Shown here piece after piece: positions 25,679-38,000 of a DNA stretch of 64,000 nucleotides (its first letter is position 1; each line of letters begins with the position of its first letter). The stretch is from assembly GCA_964036275.1 (NCBI GenBank), contig OZ038435.1, positions 558,001-622,000 of the forward strand, given 5' to 3'. The DNA is from Litoditis marina (lineage: Eukaryota; Nematoda; Chromadorea; Rhabditida; Rhabditidae). Made by a program: the position numbers and the translations under genes. The notes beneath the pieces were generated by a model. It was not told where the DNA came from. It saw nothing but the letters and a program-made list of their open reading frames with translations, and ran no database searches.

Positions 25679-28068
25679 ACTGCTTGAACTGTGTGAGGAA
25701 AGCAGAGGTGGGTAGCTTTGAGTACCTTCGTTAATTAGCTATTTAGTTGTTCTGTGCCTCAAAGAGCGGTTGCTCTCCTGCGGGACCCAATTTGCTTCTC
25801 ATTTTGATCTGTCTTGCGATGGAGGGAGGAGATCAACTAGAGCCGGCCGTTGCGCCTGTTTAAAAAAGATTAAAAGAGTTGTTTCTGTCACTGACAAATA
25901 GCCTAAAGATTATGGTGGGTAAAGCACAGTGCAAAACTACTCGCTTGATCCTGAACTTTTTATATAAAATTGAATGTGAAACTAGCAGGAAGTGATTTTG
26001 GCGTCCATAAGTTGTTCTATTGTTTCTCATTCCTTTCAACTTGATTTCCAGGTATCTCCCTCGTTGCTGCCCACATGTCTCATTGACAGTCTACTCTATC
26101 CGTTGTACTATATTTATATAATAGCTGTTCCTTGCTCCCTTTCTGTGGGATGATGTGTATTCTCTCCAATGGGTGTAGGGCATAGTATTGTCTCCTCTCT
26201 GTATTCTCCCTCTCTTCGTCTCGTCTCTCTTTCTCGTCTCGTCTCTCGTGTGGAATTGCCGGAAGCTCATCTCTGGTGGCTGTGGGTGTGTGTTCAAGGC
26301 AGCGTGGATTCAGTAAGTTTTTTTTCTCATACTTTAAAAGTTTATTTTAATACTTGATAGGTTCATTCTTTCATAAATACCATCACTCTAGCTTGAATTA
26401 TTAATCGATTGCTGTAACAAATCAAGTTTACCTTTTCTGTAGGCATTCATGAGCAATTTTATGCTCGCTCGTCGCTTAGTTTTGCAGCGGCCGTTATCAC
26501 ACGTAAACGGTTGTAACAACAAATGAGGCGAATTGAGGTGTATACTTTTCTTATGTAGTTGACTTCAAATATTTAATCTTCGTATTTTTGCAGTCCGTGT
26601 TTGGTGGAATTGTGGTAGCAACGGGTTGTTCTTTGTCTCTCTTCGTCGAGTGTGCGCTGTGCGTCTCCTCCATTTCTCACATTCTCTCAATAATATCCTA
26701 TTATATACATCCTATTTAGGCATATTCGATGACCTAGGTCTAGAATAGTCACTAGTAAGATGTTGTAATACGCATTGTTTGTTGTATGCCCGGTCTCACC
26801 AGGCTATTCAATGTAAGTGCTCTCGCTGATCTGGTCGGGTTTTTTGTTTCTGGTAGCTTCGGATAGTTTTAGGGTGTAATTAGTTTTATGGTTCTCCCAG
26901 TGTAAGACCCTCTAAGTCAGGAATGTTTTTGGTCCTGCTGCTGTATTGTGTAGTTTTCTGTATGATCCTCTAGTTTCTTTCCCCCTCTATTTTAGCTGTT
27001 TCTTCTCTGTGGCCCTCATTTTTACATCTCAATGAGTGATAGAAGTTCATTTAGTTTTACCCCCTTCAACTTTTCTGTGAATAAGACTCGAATCCAGGCT
27101 GGTACTCGTTGAGGTGCTAGCTTGAATGATGCCCGGTGTCACCCTTATTTTATATTCATTTTAGCATTACCACCACCCTCAACACGCAATACGCCCACCC
27201 CACTTGATTCATCTCTCCGCTGTTGTATGTAGTCGCCAGATACGGTTCACAGTTCAGATCTTATCCTGTGATTATTGATTGATCGATTGGTTTATTGATT
27301 GTTTTTCTCAAGCCCCCTATGCATTGTTTGGGGTACAACAGCCGACCGACCACACTGGCTTATTGGCTGAGATTCATCTGATCGGCTGGCCCGTCAGTGA
27401 TTTTCAAGCGAACTTTCAGGAAACAGCGGCGACTTGTACTACGTTTAGCAGCGGTTAGTGGTATTAGAGTACATGTAGAAGAGTGAAATGATCTACCGTA
27501 CAAGCGCGCCCCGAAGAGGACAAGCCAGTGTAGTCAGCCTGTTGCCACCACCCCGCCCCAAGTCTCCCAATGAACATCACCTCAGTTTTCCAGCGACGCT
27601 TCCGCGATTCTCACTTTCAATCGTTGTTTTTTCATGTTTTCGTAATTTTTTCGACCACATCTATCGTGTTTTTATCGATTGGTTGAGCGAGAATGTTTGA
27701 TGTACTAAAATGAAATATCCAAACAGTTACAACGATGTTCAGTCTTTCTTTTATCACAGTCGAACAGAACACATGTACGAAGTGTTTATTTTCACTCATA
27801 TTGCAATAATCAGAAGGTTGTCGTGGACGGGTGATTAAATTGCGAAGTAACCTGAAATAGTTCTTAGTCTAACATTTGTTCAGGAAGTGAGTTGATTTTT
27901 TGGTGTGGTTTGATTGATAAATCTACAAACATACGGTACGATAGCATCTAGCTTGCTTTGTGAGCTCTATAGATGCAAACAGCGAGTTTCCTAGCTTGCC
28001 GCGGTCGATTAGTTTATGTGACTGTTAGTTCAGTTACGTTAGCAACATAGGTGGACAAGCTTTGCTCT
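25679..28068. other. convergent intergenic region between CNOT3 and VAMP 3' ends
   Basis: Holds the CNOT3 3' UTR. There is no AATAAA nearby; an ATTAAA variant at about 25867 is the nearest candidate. A pyrimidine-rich stretch (26100-27080) has no frame of note. A GC-richer patch at 27495-27610 gives a 70-codon frame with no splice or family support. A TTTATT at 27785-27790 could be a distal minus-strand poly(A) signal. Confidence 0.5.
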
Positions 28069-28074
28069 TTTATT
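28069..28074 (-). other. candidate poly(A) signal of the VAMP gene
   Basis: TTTATT here reads AATAAA on the minus strand, 12 nt after the VAMP stop codon at 28087-28089. This would give a very short 3' UTR. Confidence 0.5.
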
Positions 28075-28086
28075 GTAGGTTTCACT

Positions 28087-29847
28087 TCATTTCATGACTA
28101 ATGTAAGATCTAGTCTAAACCCACCAATAGTTGAGATGATGGCCGCTGCGCCCATTGCTAACGCCGTGAACTTGGCCAAATTGGCTTTCCAGTACTGTTT
28201 TCGGTGGACCTGAACAAGGGGAGATCGATAAAAAAATCTGAGTTTGAACGTTTCTGAGAGCACATCCATTATTCCTGAAACGAGCTGAGATGTGAGTATG
28301 GAGCTCATGAAAACTGAAGTCTGAAGGTTTCATGGGAAAATTGAAGTATCGGCGGGAGGGGGGGGGGGGGTAGAACTTCAATGGTGGGGGTCAAACTTGA
28401 ACGAGTGGGGTGGGGGGCTGAACTTCAAGACCGAAAATGTTTACGGGAAAATTGGAGTATCGCCCCCCACTTTAGTTGGGTCCCCCCCCCCCCCCCGTAG
28501 CACTTCAACCCCCCACCCAAGCTGAAACCTGAAAATCTAGGAGAGGGGGGGGGGGGGTCAAAATTCAACTTCGACATTTACTATTTACCCCCCACCTGAG
28601 TCGGCGGGGGGTAGAACTTCAATGGTGGGGGGTCAAACTTCAACGAGTGGGGGGCTGAACTTCAATACCGGAAATGTTTACTTTTTACCCCCCACCCTCA
28701 AACTTTTGTATTGCAGGCGATAAATCGAATTATCACCCCCGGTGGGGGGGGGGTCAAACTACAATTCCCCAAACGCAATACAAATTAAGAAAGGTTGGGG
28801 GTTTTAAAAGTCAATGTTCCCGGTTTCATAAATCATTCCATACTTAACCATACACCGAAAACCCCGAGATATTTTTCGAAATCACATGGAAAAGGATGTT
28901 CCTATAACGATTTGGAAAGTTTTCGAAAGTTGTTTTTGTGTGCGTTCGTGTAGTTGTTTTGAATTGAACAGCTTCTAGAAAATGTTTAACCGTTAAACTT
29001 ACTTGCACGGAGCATCTATGGAATTCCTGTGTGGACATGTCCAGCATTTCTGCAATAGTATTCTCAGTTCATTTCAATATTTGATAATAATTAGTAATTA
29101 CTCATGATTGGACCAGACTACAAAGTACAATGCGTAGAATACCTGGAATACCGGAAGGATGTGATCTCGAAAGATAACAAAACTTGAATGCGACTTAATT
29201 GATACCCTCGATTATGAAAAAGGGTAAAGGAAATTATGAAAAAAAAATCTCTTCTTACGGGCTCGATTGGCCAGTGTCTCGAGTCGTTCGCTTCTCTCGG
29301 ACACCTTCTCAATGTTGCTTCGCATTACATCCATCACCTGAGTAAAATTAAAATATTGTACAAATTCGTATATGTAAATGACACTATCTGAGTTGTAGTT
29401 TGATCAGGATGTGTGGTAAAGTTCTCGGGATATCAATATGTCTCTATGTGGTGGGATCAAACTACAAACCCAGTGGTTCTGACTGAGATGTACCATGTAC
29501 AGTATCGTTCCGCTCTTACTCAAAAAAGCGGTTTTATCCTGATTCGGTTCAAATAGAAATGTGTTTATTCCGCTAGTGGTGAACCTGAAATACAACGTTC
29601 TAGCTTACTGAATAAAGAGATAGAACCATAAGTCTTCTATGTTGTTTACGAAAAGCTCCGATTGGTGGAATTGGAAATGAACAGCTTTGGAGTTTGCGTT
29701 TCTGATAAGTTTTTATGTACTGGTAAAATAACTGAGTAGTTTAAAAAATATATTTCAATTAAGGGTTACCTCATTTAGTTGACGTCTAGTATCCATAATC
29801 TTCTTATCACAGCCGATTTGAGTGACGGGCAGATTCAAATGCTGCAT
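28087..29847 (-). CDS. synaptobrevin/VAMP, brevin-type R-SNARE
   Basis: Vesicle-anchored SNARE that zips with target-membrane SNAREs to drive fusion. Four exons in coding order: 29847-29770, 29337-29259, 29049-29003, 28209-28087. They give 108 residues plus stop, the usual brevin size. The phases agree (0, 1, 0). After a short N-terminus the R-SNARE motif runs VMDVMRSNIEKVSERSERLE, then RAQMLDMSTQEFHRCSVQ. The Arg in KVSERSE sits at the zero-layer position. RKQYWKA is the juxtamembrane basic/aromatic patch. A Gly/Ala/Ile-rich tail anchor (LAMGAAAIISTIGG) follows, then RLDLTLVMK. The spacing and the HRCS...RKQYW region resemble VAMP8/VAMP4 as much as VAMP2, so I give no symbol. The start ATG at 29847 is the simplest choice; an extra upstream exon is not excluded. 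Intron 3 holds a G/C-tract hairpin cluster. Confidence 0.88.
28355..28770. repeat. G-tract/C-tract self-complementary cluster in VAMP intron 3
   Basis: At least eight runs of 6-15 G or C alternate with reiterated TAGAACTTCAATGGTGGGGG and GGGGGTCAAACTT modules in both orientations. The G and C tracts can pair into a multi-arm hairpin, or the G tracts can form quadruplexes on either strand. Confidence 0.7.
29393..29467. mobile_element. MITE copy with TTGTAGTTTGATC terminal inverted repeats
   Basis: TTGTAGTTTGATC at 29393-29405 is exactly inverted as GATCAAACTACAA at 29455-29467. It lies in VAMP intron 1. Other two-ended copies are at 34512-34578, 54729-54806 and 57864-57932, and there are many single ends. 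Confidence 0.75.
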
Positions 29848-30617
29848 GGTAGAAATGAATAGCTCAAACGGAAACGGGAAGTTATTCACGTTGCACGTTA
29901 ACACGTGAAGGATACCGGGAAACGGAGGAAACATGTTCAGCTGCAGCAGTAGGAGCAATAGGGGACGTTTACCCCCCCCCCCCCCCCCCACTCTTTTATT
30001 TGAGAAGTTCTTTCAACGCAATCCAATGAATAATCTCAAGGAAAAATAGGTGCATCAGAACACTCATCGGGCGCAGCGCGGAGCGCTGCGCAGATTAGTT
30101 TTTGTTCAAAGGTCTGCAGACATCACAAAACAGTTTATTACAATTTTCTTCAAAGTACGTCGACCATTTCCCTAGATATTTGCATGAATTACTGAAGGGC
30201 AACACGTCTACAAGAAATTAAGTTCACGTTCCAAGAAAAAAATTGTTGAGAGGAGTTAAAGGACCCAACGTCTCGCAGAAATGGCTTCCGTGCGGGGCGG
30301 CGGCGGCGGCGGCGACAAAAGTGTCCGCCTCCTCAAATCTGGGCATAGTTTTGCTCAAAATCAACTTATTCCGAATTTTCTTACACTGTTAAAAAGCCAT
30401 GAAAAAGTTGAGGTATACGTATTTTTTCAGGTGTGTCGTAAACTTGAATATTACGTGTGAGACGACCGAAAATGGTCTCGCAAAAATTATGGATAGACCG
30501 GTTTTGTGAAAATAAAAATGAAAGAAGAGTTAAACGTGTAGTAGGAATCATTTTTCCAATGGAGATCTCATGACAGGCGGGTACAGCTTGGTTTTCATTC
30601 CTATTCACATGTCTGAA

Positions 30618-30683
30618 TGGCGGATTGGATAAAAGCTCTATTTACGCACGGCGAACGGAGGTTCGATTCCTGCCTGGAGCACA
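30618..30683 (+). repeat. tRNA-like fragment (SINE-type pol III promoter remnant)
   Basis: A box-A-like TGGCGGATTGGATAAAAGC is followed at tRNA spacing by a box B, GGTTCGATTCC. The 3' side TGGAGCA would need a 5' acceptor strand TGCTCCA, which is absent, and the T stem has a mismatch. It is therefore a tRNA-derived repeat or pseudogene rather than a working tRNA. Confidence 0.45.
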
Positions 30684-30804
30684 AAATTTGGTTTAAAACT
30701 CCAATAGAAAAACATAAAATTCCTTTTTTAGATTATTGTTCAAAAATATCATTTTTATCAAAAATGACCGTTACGTCGTAACCATAGAAAAAGTGTTCAA
30801 TTAG

Positions 30805-31125
30805 TATAAAAAACGAGTGTAAAGAAAGTAAAGATTAGTTTTGGATAAACATGTACAAGAAATATAAAAGAAGTCCAATAAAAATATTTTGAGGAAAATG
30901 CTAATCTCGCTTCTCTTGAAAACAACGGAGTATAAGCTAGATTATTGTGAGTCGCAGTCAGAAGTTTTCTTCCGGTAGCAAAAAACTCGGTATCCTTTTT
31001 TGAATTTTTAAACCGAGCGAGATTAGACTTTTCCTCAAAATATTTTTATTGGACTTCTTTTATATTTCTTGTACATGTTTATCCAAAACTAATCTTTACT
31101 TTCTTTACACTCGTTTTTTATACTA
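30805..31125. mobile_element. foldback element with arms of about 110 bp
   Basis: TAGTATAAAAAACGAGTGTA at about 30805 through TTTTGAGGAAAA at about 30900 is inverted nearly perfectly at 31017-31125, around an unrelated core of about 110 bp. It has no coding capacity. Confidence 0.7.
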
Positions 31126-32085
31126 ATGGTTGTGTTCCATTTGAAAAACAATCTCCTTTGAATACCCTGTTTGAAGCCAAAGAAAGTCATTTTGACTATA
31201 GTCAAGAAGCATGTAGATTGCGAAACAGAACACTTCTCTGACATCGTAGTTTATAGATTGTGTACACAGGACGTTCACAACGAGTTCACAAATTGCTCAC
31301 GCAACCTTCTCAAAAATAGAACAGTTATACATATTTATTACAAACTATCCATACAAAGAACATAGGTAAGCAACACCCTGACTAGTCTACAAATAATTTC
31401 AACAGTTTTCAATTTGGAACCAATTTAGTACTTAGAACTAACATTGTCATTTTACTATTGTGTGAAATAGTTCAATCAAAGTTAATATAGTAGCAGAAAT
31501 GACCGACACTTGCATTCAACTTGAACATCTAAACGACTTTTTTCTGGAACAAGCGGTGAATGATAACAAAATAGGCACATTCTTTCTACAAGAAGGTCAG
31601 CAATATATGAAAAAAATTAAAAATTACAATTTGTGTAGTCTGATTTCATTCACACGTTTTAAGTAGTACATTATACAACAACGAGTGTAAGAGAAATATC
31701 TATACGTAAACGCAATTGGAAAGTTTATGCTTGCACGAAATATTGAAAACTAGGAAACAGTTGAAAAGGAGCAATGACATAAAATAAGAAAGATGTGTTA
31801 ATGAATAAACGTTATTCAGATTTCTTACACACAAACATTCCAGGAGAAAATAAGAGGTCCGGGAAACCCGCATTATATACCGGGTGAAGGGTAAAAACAA
31901 TTGCAAACGTGTAGTTCCCTGTGCAAGTTTTTCATCGTCAAGTTTTAATATGAGAAATCTTGTGATTGGATGAATTTCGTTCGAAATTATGGGATATTGC
32001 AAAAAAGGAGGGTCACGTGAGGGTACGAAGTGTATCAAAGGGTACGTGTTCTACGTGAAAGAACGTGTTCCGCTCCAGGAACTTC

Positions 32086-35000
32086 TCATATAACCTTGGT
32101 TTCTTCCGACCCGATAGAGTTCTGAGAGGGTGAGTTTCCGATGAGAGCCTGCTCTATGATAGCACTGGGAATACCGCCAACACTCTTCGTCTGAAAATAG
32201 GAACAAATACGAATACGGATAGATTTTTTAAGAATTCAGTAAACAGCAGCGCGAGCAAATTTACTTTATACTCCGCATGATCCTAATCATGTCAAATGGA
32301 TTAATTTTTAAGGAACGAGGAGAATATTAAATAACTGAGTTCATTCAAACCAAATGTTTAGTTTCTTTAACGAGTTTTGAAAACATTTAGCTCGAAGTTG
32401 TTTCAGCAAGCCAAGTTCAGATTGATAATAACAGTGTTCATCTTATTATTTTTCATCTTATTTTTGTTGTTCTCCTACCGTCTGTGGTGCTGCCGGTAGC
32501 GGAATCCACTGCAAGCGACCCGCGCGATAGTCAGAGACAAATTCATCTAGCACCTGCAACACGAAATGATATTTAATACACTGTAGAGGGATACTGAGTC
32601 TAGTTTGATCTGTAGCCAATCGAGATGACAGGTGAATTAGGATGAGGTGAATTATTCTCATTCTCTTCATCTTACCATTTTTCTCAGTAACCGAACCTTT
32701 TTTCGGAATACGCTTTTTCCGGTTACCTGAATGGGTAACCGGAAGGTAACCTGAAATCTTCCACTCAACTTGACCCGAAAGGGTTTTTAGTGGTTAGTCT
32801 TGATAGTAACCGGATTTTAGTTTCAGGTCATTTCCAGGTTACCCAACTGAAAAACCGGTTATCAAAAAGGTTAGGTTACAGAATAACCCGGTTGCTTGTA
32901 GAATTGGTTGTACTCTCACCTGTTCCGATACATCTGGTTTGTCGCAAATGGCGAACTGTCCGGCGAGTCCATCCACAATGCAGATCAAGGGCAGTTCGGC
33001 GTCTTCTAAACCCAGAATCTTCTCGAGAATCTAAGAAGAAAACATTTTCAATAAAATAAAGTTCATATTGCACCACAATTTCAACATTACAAAGTTAAAC
33101 ATTCAGAATATATGACAATCACTCCATAGCTTCAGATTCCGTTAATATTTTCCAAGAGCGAGTCACGAAGGTTTCGCGTGATAAGGCGTGTGACTACTCA
33201 AGAGACATCTAATAAATGAAAATTGGAATGTAATTCTCGCCCAGGTATTGGATATTGAAAGCAATTATTTCGACTGAATTGTTTCGTACATTTGCTTCTT
33301 CATGCATCAAATATATAGAATTAATAAAACGGATGAAATATATGGGGCAAATAAGCGAAAAAAAATGAACTAACATGATCACAGATAGGGTCCTCTCCTG
33401 TATAGAGAATCTGGAGGGGATCGGCCTGAGGGGGGATGGCTATCTCAACTGAACTGGTAGAGCTGAAACATCCTAACATTTGTTGGGCGGAGTCATCCAA
33501 CCGCTTTTTCATTTTTGGCAACTTGAACTTTCCCCAGGTGACCTGACTAAGTAACCCAACCGACTATCATGAATATTTCTTATACTAATTTACCAAGCTT
33601 GCATAATTTTCATTTTTTTAACTCCAACAACATAATTTTTTTTTGATCGGCACGCTGCCGAAACTCACGTAGAAATAGCTAGGACTATTCAATCTATTGC
33701 TGGTCCAAAAAAGAAAAACGTGAACGGCACGTGATAATCACGTGACTTCACCTCATAGGTGTTTTGCGTACCTACACTCCTCGCTGCTGGCCGATTTGCT
33801 AAGCGAGTTGCCGTTCTCGTTGTTCTCTCTGTCCTCTAGCTTCTTTTCCCTCTCCTCGTTTCTACGCTCTTCTATCCGTTGTCTTTCCTCGAACAATTTC
33901 TTCGATACCGAATCGAGGACGGAAAGGGAGAACTGAATATCTTCCGGAGAACCTTCTGCAAATCAAATATAGTAGAAAAAATATTCACGTGAAACGTGAA
34001 AAGTAAATGGACGTGTTTTCAACATTTTCAACGTTTCTCCGTTTTCAAAACAGGTTACGGTACTTAAAGTAAAATTCGCACAAACTCGCGTGTATATAAA
34101 AACACCGCTCGATAAGCATTTTGGGTACGTGTTACTTTGGACGATACGGTGTGTACTGAGTATTGTCTACGCTACAGACAAGAGTATTTTCCATCCCATC
34201 AAAATGTTATATCTTCAAAACAATAAAGAACTTCGTTGCCAACTTTTTAACTCATTAATTCAATGAAAAAAACCTTTCTACTGACTAACCTGTGAAAAGT
34301 ATCATGGACGGTTCGTCTCGTAGCCTACAGACAGAGAACTCGTCTAGTTCATAAAAAGGTCTTGGTCCCCAGGGGAAAAGGGTCCCGCGCGGATCGGACA
34401 GAAGAGTGGACCGCCCATGTCGCGAGACCACGCGACCACCCTCGTCGATAATTACCAGAGAGGGAATGCCTGGAAGAATGCTCATAAGTCTAAGAAGTGA
34501 ACGAATCTCAGTTGTAGTTTGATCCCGATACACGGTTTATCACGAATTTCCACCGAAAAGCACGGGACCCAACTACAAACACGGCAGAATGGGGCAACGT
34601 ACACCATATAGGCAAGAAGAACATACAGCGTACATATAGTATAGGAAGCTAATTCATGTTTATGGTTCACGGTAAGTCATATTATGATGCGTTAACAAAA
34701 CAGGAACTTCACTTCTATACTCGAATCTTCCAAAGAAAAGTTTGTTCAGTGAAAACAAAGACATTATTACTGTAAATAGTTTTAATCGGTCACAGTACAA
34801 GGTGAAGCATCTGACTTCAATATTTAAATGTATCTGGAACTCTCGGAGGGTCGAGAATTGCTGGAACCTACAAACTTTATACAGTATAACGTAGTTGTCC
34901 ACTAACGCGTGAATAACAACATAATGAGAAGGAGAATAGGCAATCAGATTTGCAATTCCTGTCAATATTTGTGGCGCAAAACTTACCACTGATATTGAAC

Positions 35001-38000
35001 AATCGCGTCAGAGCCAACGTCTTCGCCGTATCGTAAGCGAAGGCCGCCCACGGCATCTGCAAATACAAACAAATAAACATATACAATGATTTGAAACATT
35101 CACAATGGTGCGAAGCAGTGAAATCACTTATTTGGTGAGTTAACGAAACAAAACGCGCTGTCAGTATAAAGGACAACGGGTGCGATAGTCTTACCATTAC
35201 AACGTGCACTTCATGGTGTACAAACACTGCTATGCGCTTTCTCCTTTTGGAACAATATTGACATTTGAATTCAAATATCTCTAGAACAATCACTGATTTT
35301 TCTGGTTGGATTCCAACTGATCGGGGAGTATTCATACATGAGTACGTATGCTAGAAGATCCCGGCACCTTCATCCCATCCTGCATCTTCTCAAACACACG
35401 CTATTTCTCTACTCTTACATCCCGCCGGGATGTGAGAGGCAAGAAATAGTGAGGCACAGCTAGAGACGCCGGATGGCATGGAGGTGCCAGGATCTACTAG
35501 CATACGTACTATGATCAAAGCATGTACGGCTCTTTTTCTGGTAAATATGGAAGAAAGCACAAAACAAAACGAGTCTTCGATAACTTTCCCAATGTTAATT
35601 TGAAGTTTTAATTGATATAGAAACGTACCTGATCTAGAAACTGGTCGAAAAAGTCCTCTGATCTATCGGAGGAGCAGAATATGATTTCTAGGGAAATGGA
35701 ATTGTCCTTGAGGGACTCGTAGACGGGGCCCAATTGCTTCAGCCACTGGCGGCACGGGGGACACTGCAATGGGAGTGGTCAAAAACTCATATTATCAACT
35801 CGAAAAAAGAAATTAATAATGTGCACATTATTACACTTTTGTAAACCAAACTTTACTCCATGCCACACTGCAATGGGATGGTGATAAGAATTAAAGCTCA
35901 AATAAAGTGAATTTCATTACGGATAATTAAGAGAAAGAAATATGAAAGTGTTACGTGTCGCATCTATCGCAGATGCAAATTCTAGAGTCCGAGTAAAAAT
36001 TCAAATCGTTTTCTCTGCCTCTCAAATTGTTCCTCTTTCTCCTTCTCTTTGTCTCGCTCTCTCTCTTCTGTCTCTCATTTTCCCTCCTTATCTCTCCGGT
36101 CTCTCTATCTCACAAATTATATAAACGTTGCAATGTCGCAAACTTAATAAAAGAAATGACGAACCCAATATGCGCCGAAGAAAAGTCCTCTGAGTGTGGT
36201 CTTGATGTCGGAATACTGGGAGGTCTCCGTTTTTCCGTCCACCTTCCGAACGATGTTCCCCTTCAGAAGGTCGGAGGCGGAGGGGGACCACCTTGAATTG
36301 ATTGTATATTCAAAACCGTTTTTACTATCTCAAAACCTATATTTCCTATTATTTATTTTGGTTTAGATATAGTTTTATTGATATTTTTTATATTTAGAAA
36401 AGTATTAATAAGCTCCGCTTCCTTACAACTAATACGGTAGGAGTGCCAGTTGGAATGACTGGGACCATACAATTCAGTAGGAACGTGGCTCGCGTAGAAA
36501 TGTTTTCCCGGAAACGTGAAATTAAATAACGAGACGACAAGATCTTTTCGTTTTGTCATGCTGTGTTAAAGTAGTGCGCTCTTTTGGTTATTTTTAAAAA
36601 TTTTATCGAGAACTCTAAATTTATGTAATAAAACGTTATTGAATTTTCTCTAAGGCAACAACTGAAATTTTTCTACAGGTTGTATTTTCATATAAATGAG
36701 TGAAGACTTTTAGAAGCATTGAAGAACGTACCACGGGAAAGAGGTTCCATTCTGGTCGTCTGCCAGCAGTCGTCTACCCTCCGTCGTCACCACACTACGA
36801 GATACCGTATCCACGACGATGATGGAGGGCGGGAATTCAAATCCCAGGGAACGCAGTAAACGAGACTACAAAATAACTGTTTTTTTTTGAATGAATTAAT
36901 GAATATATTATTAAGGGATAAAATGAAAACATAGCCGGGATTGTAAACATAGTATATTTTTTGCATGGAAAGTTATTACAACAAGTTGCAATAAGTTGCT
37001 AAGGGTTTCTTCATACTTTTTCTTAGTCAGATACTTCGCGCAAAGTATGTTTATCGATCGTGTAAACTGTACGTATCGCATTCAATCATTGATCATAGTT
37101 TTTATATCTGCCGCCGACAAAAAGTATACTCTAACGTCGTGACCGAAGTACGTGTGCTAACATCCCGATGCACCTTTATCACATCCTGTGTCTTCTCAAA
37201 CACATGCTATTTATCTGCTTCCGCAAAGCGAAATACGCAGAAGGGATGAGAGTGCCTAGCACTCGTACGCATGGTATGGTATCAGTCGGAGAGCAAGTAA
37301 GACTTCCGGAAAACTTCGGAAAATGATGTGGGTTTTGTATTTTTTCACTCACGAACATGTGACGGACAACGTGACCGTGAGTCTACTCAGCAATGATTAC
37401 TAACGTGAAACGTGGAAAGACAGGAAATTATAATTTTTCCGAAAAACCAACCTTGGTAGCAGGTGCTTGTGAAGGGTAGATGAACCAACCCGGCTTGGCG
37501 AGAGAGGCAGCAGAATCGTCCGCTCTGAATTAAAAAAAAAACTAATACAACACGTATGAGTTTTCCATACTCCGAAACAATTCTTTATACACATAGTTGC
37601 ACTGTGAGTTTTCACGCCATACGCCATATTGTGAGTCTGTACGAGGTATAGCCGACATAATCCCATGGCACACTTCAACTTTGCAGGACGGTTGAAAACT
37701 ATACGGACCTGTGCTCCGTGTCAAGTAGAACCACTGAGACGGTGTTCGTCTCCCCCAGATCCCTCTTCTTCTTCTTTTTCATACTGAAGAAACGACGAAG
37801 GCGGGCTGGGGAACTGAAATTGAACTATAAATGTTATTTTTATTAAAGTTATATTTATTTGAGAATTTGTTTCCACTCCCGCTCTCTTTCCTTTTGATGT
37901 CAAAAAGTTGCAAAGTCGTGTGAGTTGTTTCTAGTGCTATCAGCGGATCCGATCATCTACGCTCATCGCTCATTTTAGGCGGTCGCTTTGAGACTCTTTT

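Larger units (their letters stand above)
29848..32085. other. region between VAMP start and NXN stop
   Basis: Upstream of VAMP: a C15 run (about 29976-29990), a GCGCAGCGC repeat core (30064-30085) and a GC-rich stretch with (GGC)6 (30284-30340) that may be VAMP 5' UTR or promoter. Then a tRNA-like fragment (about 30618-30683) and a 110-bp-arm inverted repeat (30805-31125). The rest is AT-rich. A minus-strand AATAAA (31333-31338) could serve NXN. No gene is supported. Confidence 0.5.

Noticed and set aside
27488..27700. 70-codon plus-strand frame after CNOT3
   Set aside because: Only the first third is GC-rich. It has no splice or family support and probably lies in UTR or intergenic sequence.
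30618..30683. tRNA gene
   Set aside because: Box A and box B are present, but the 5' acceptor strand does not pair with the 3' TGGAGCA side and the T stem has a mismatch.
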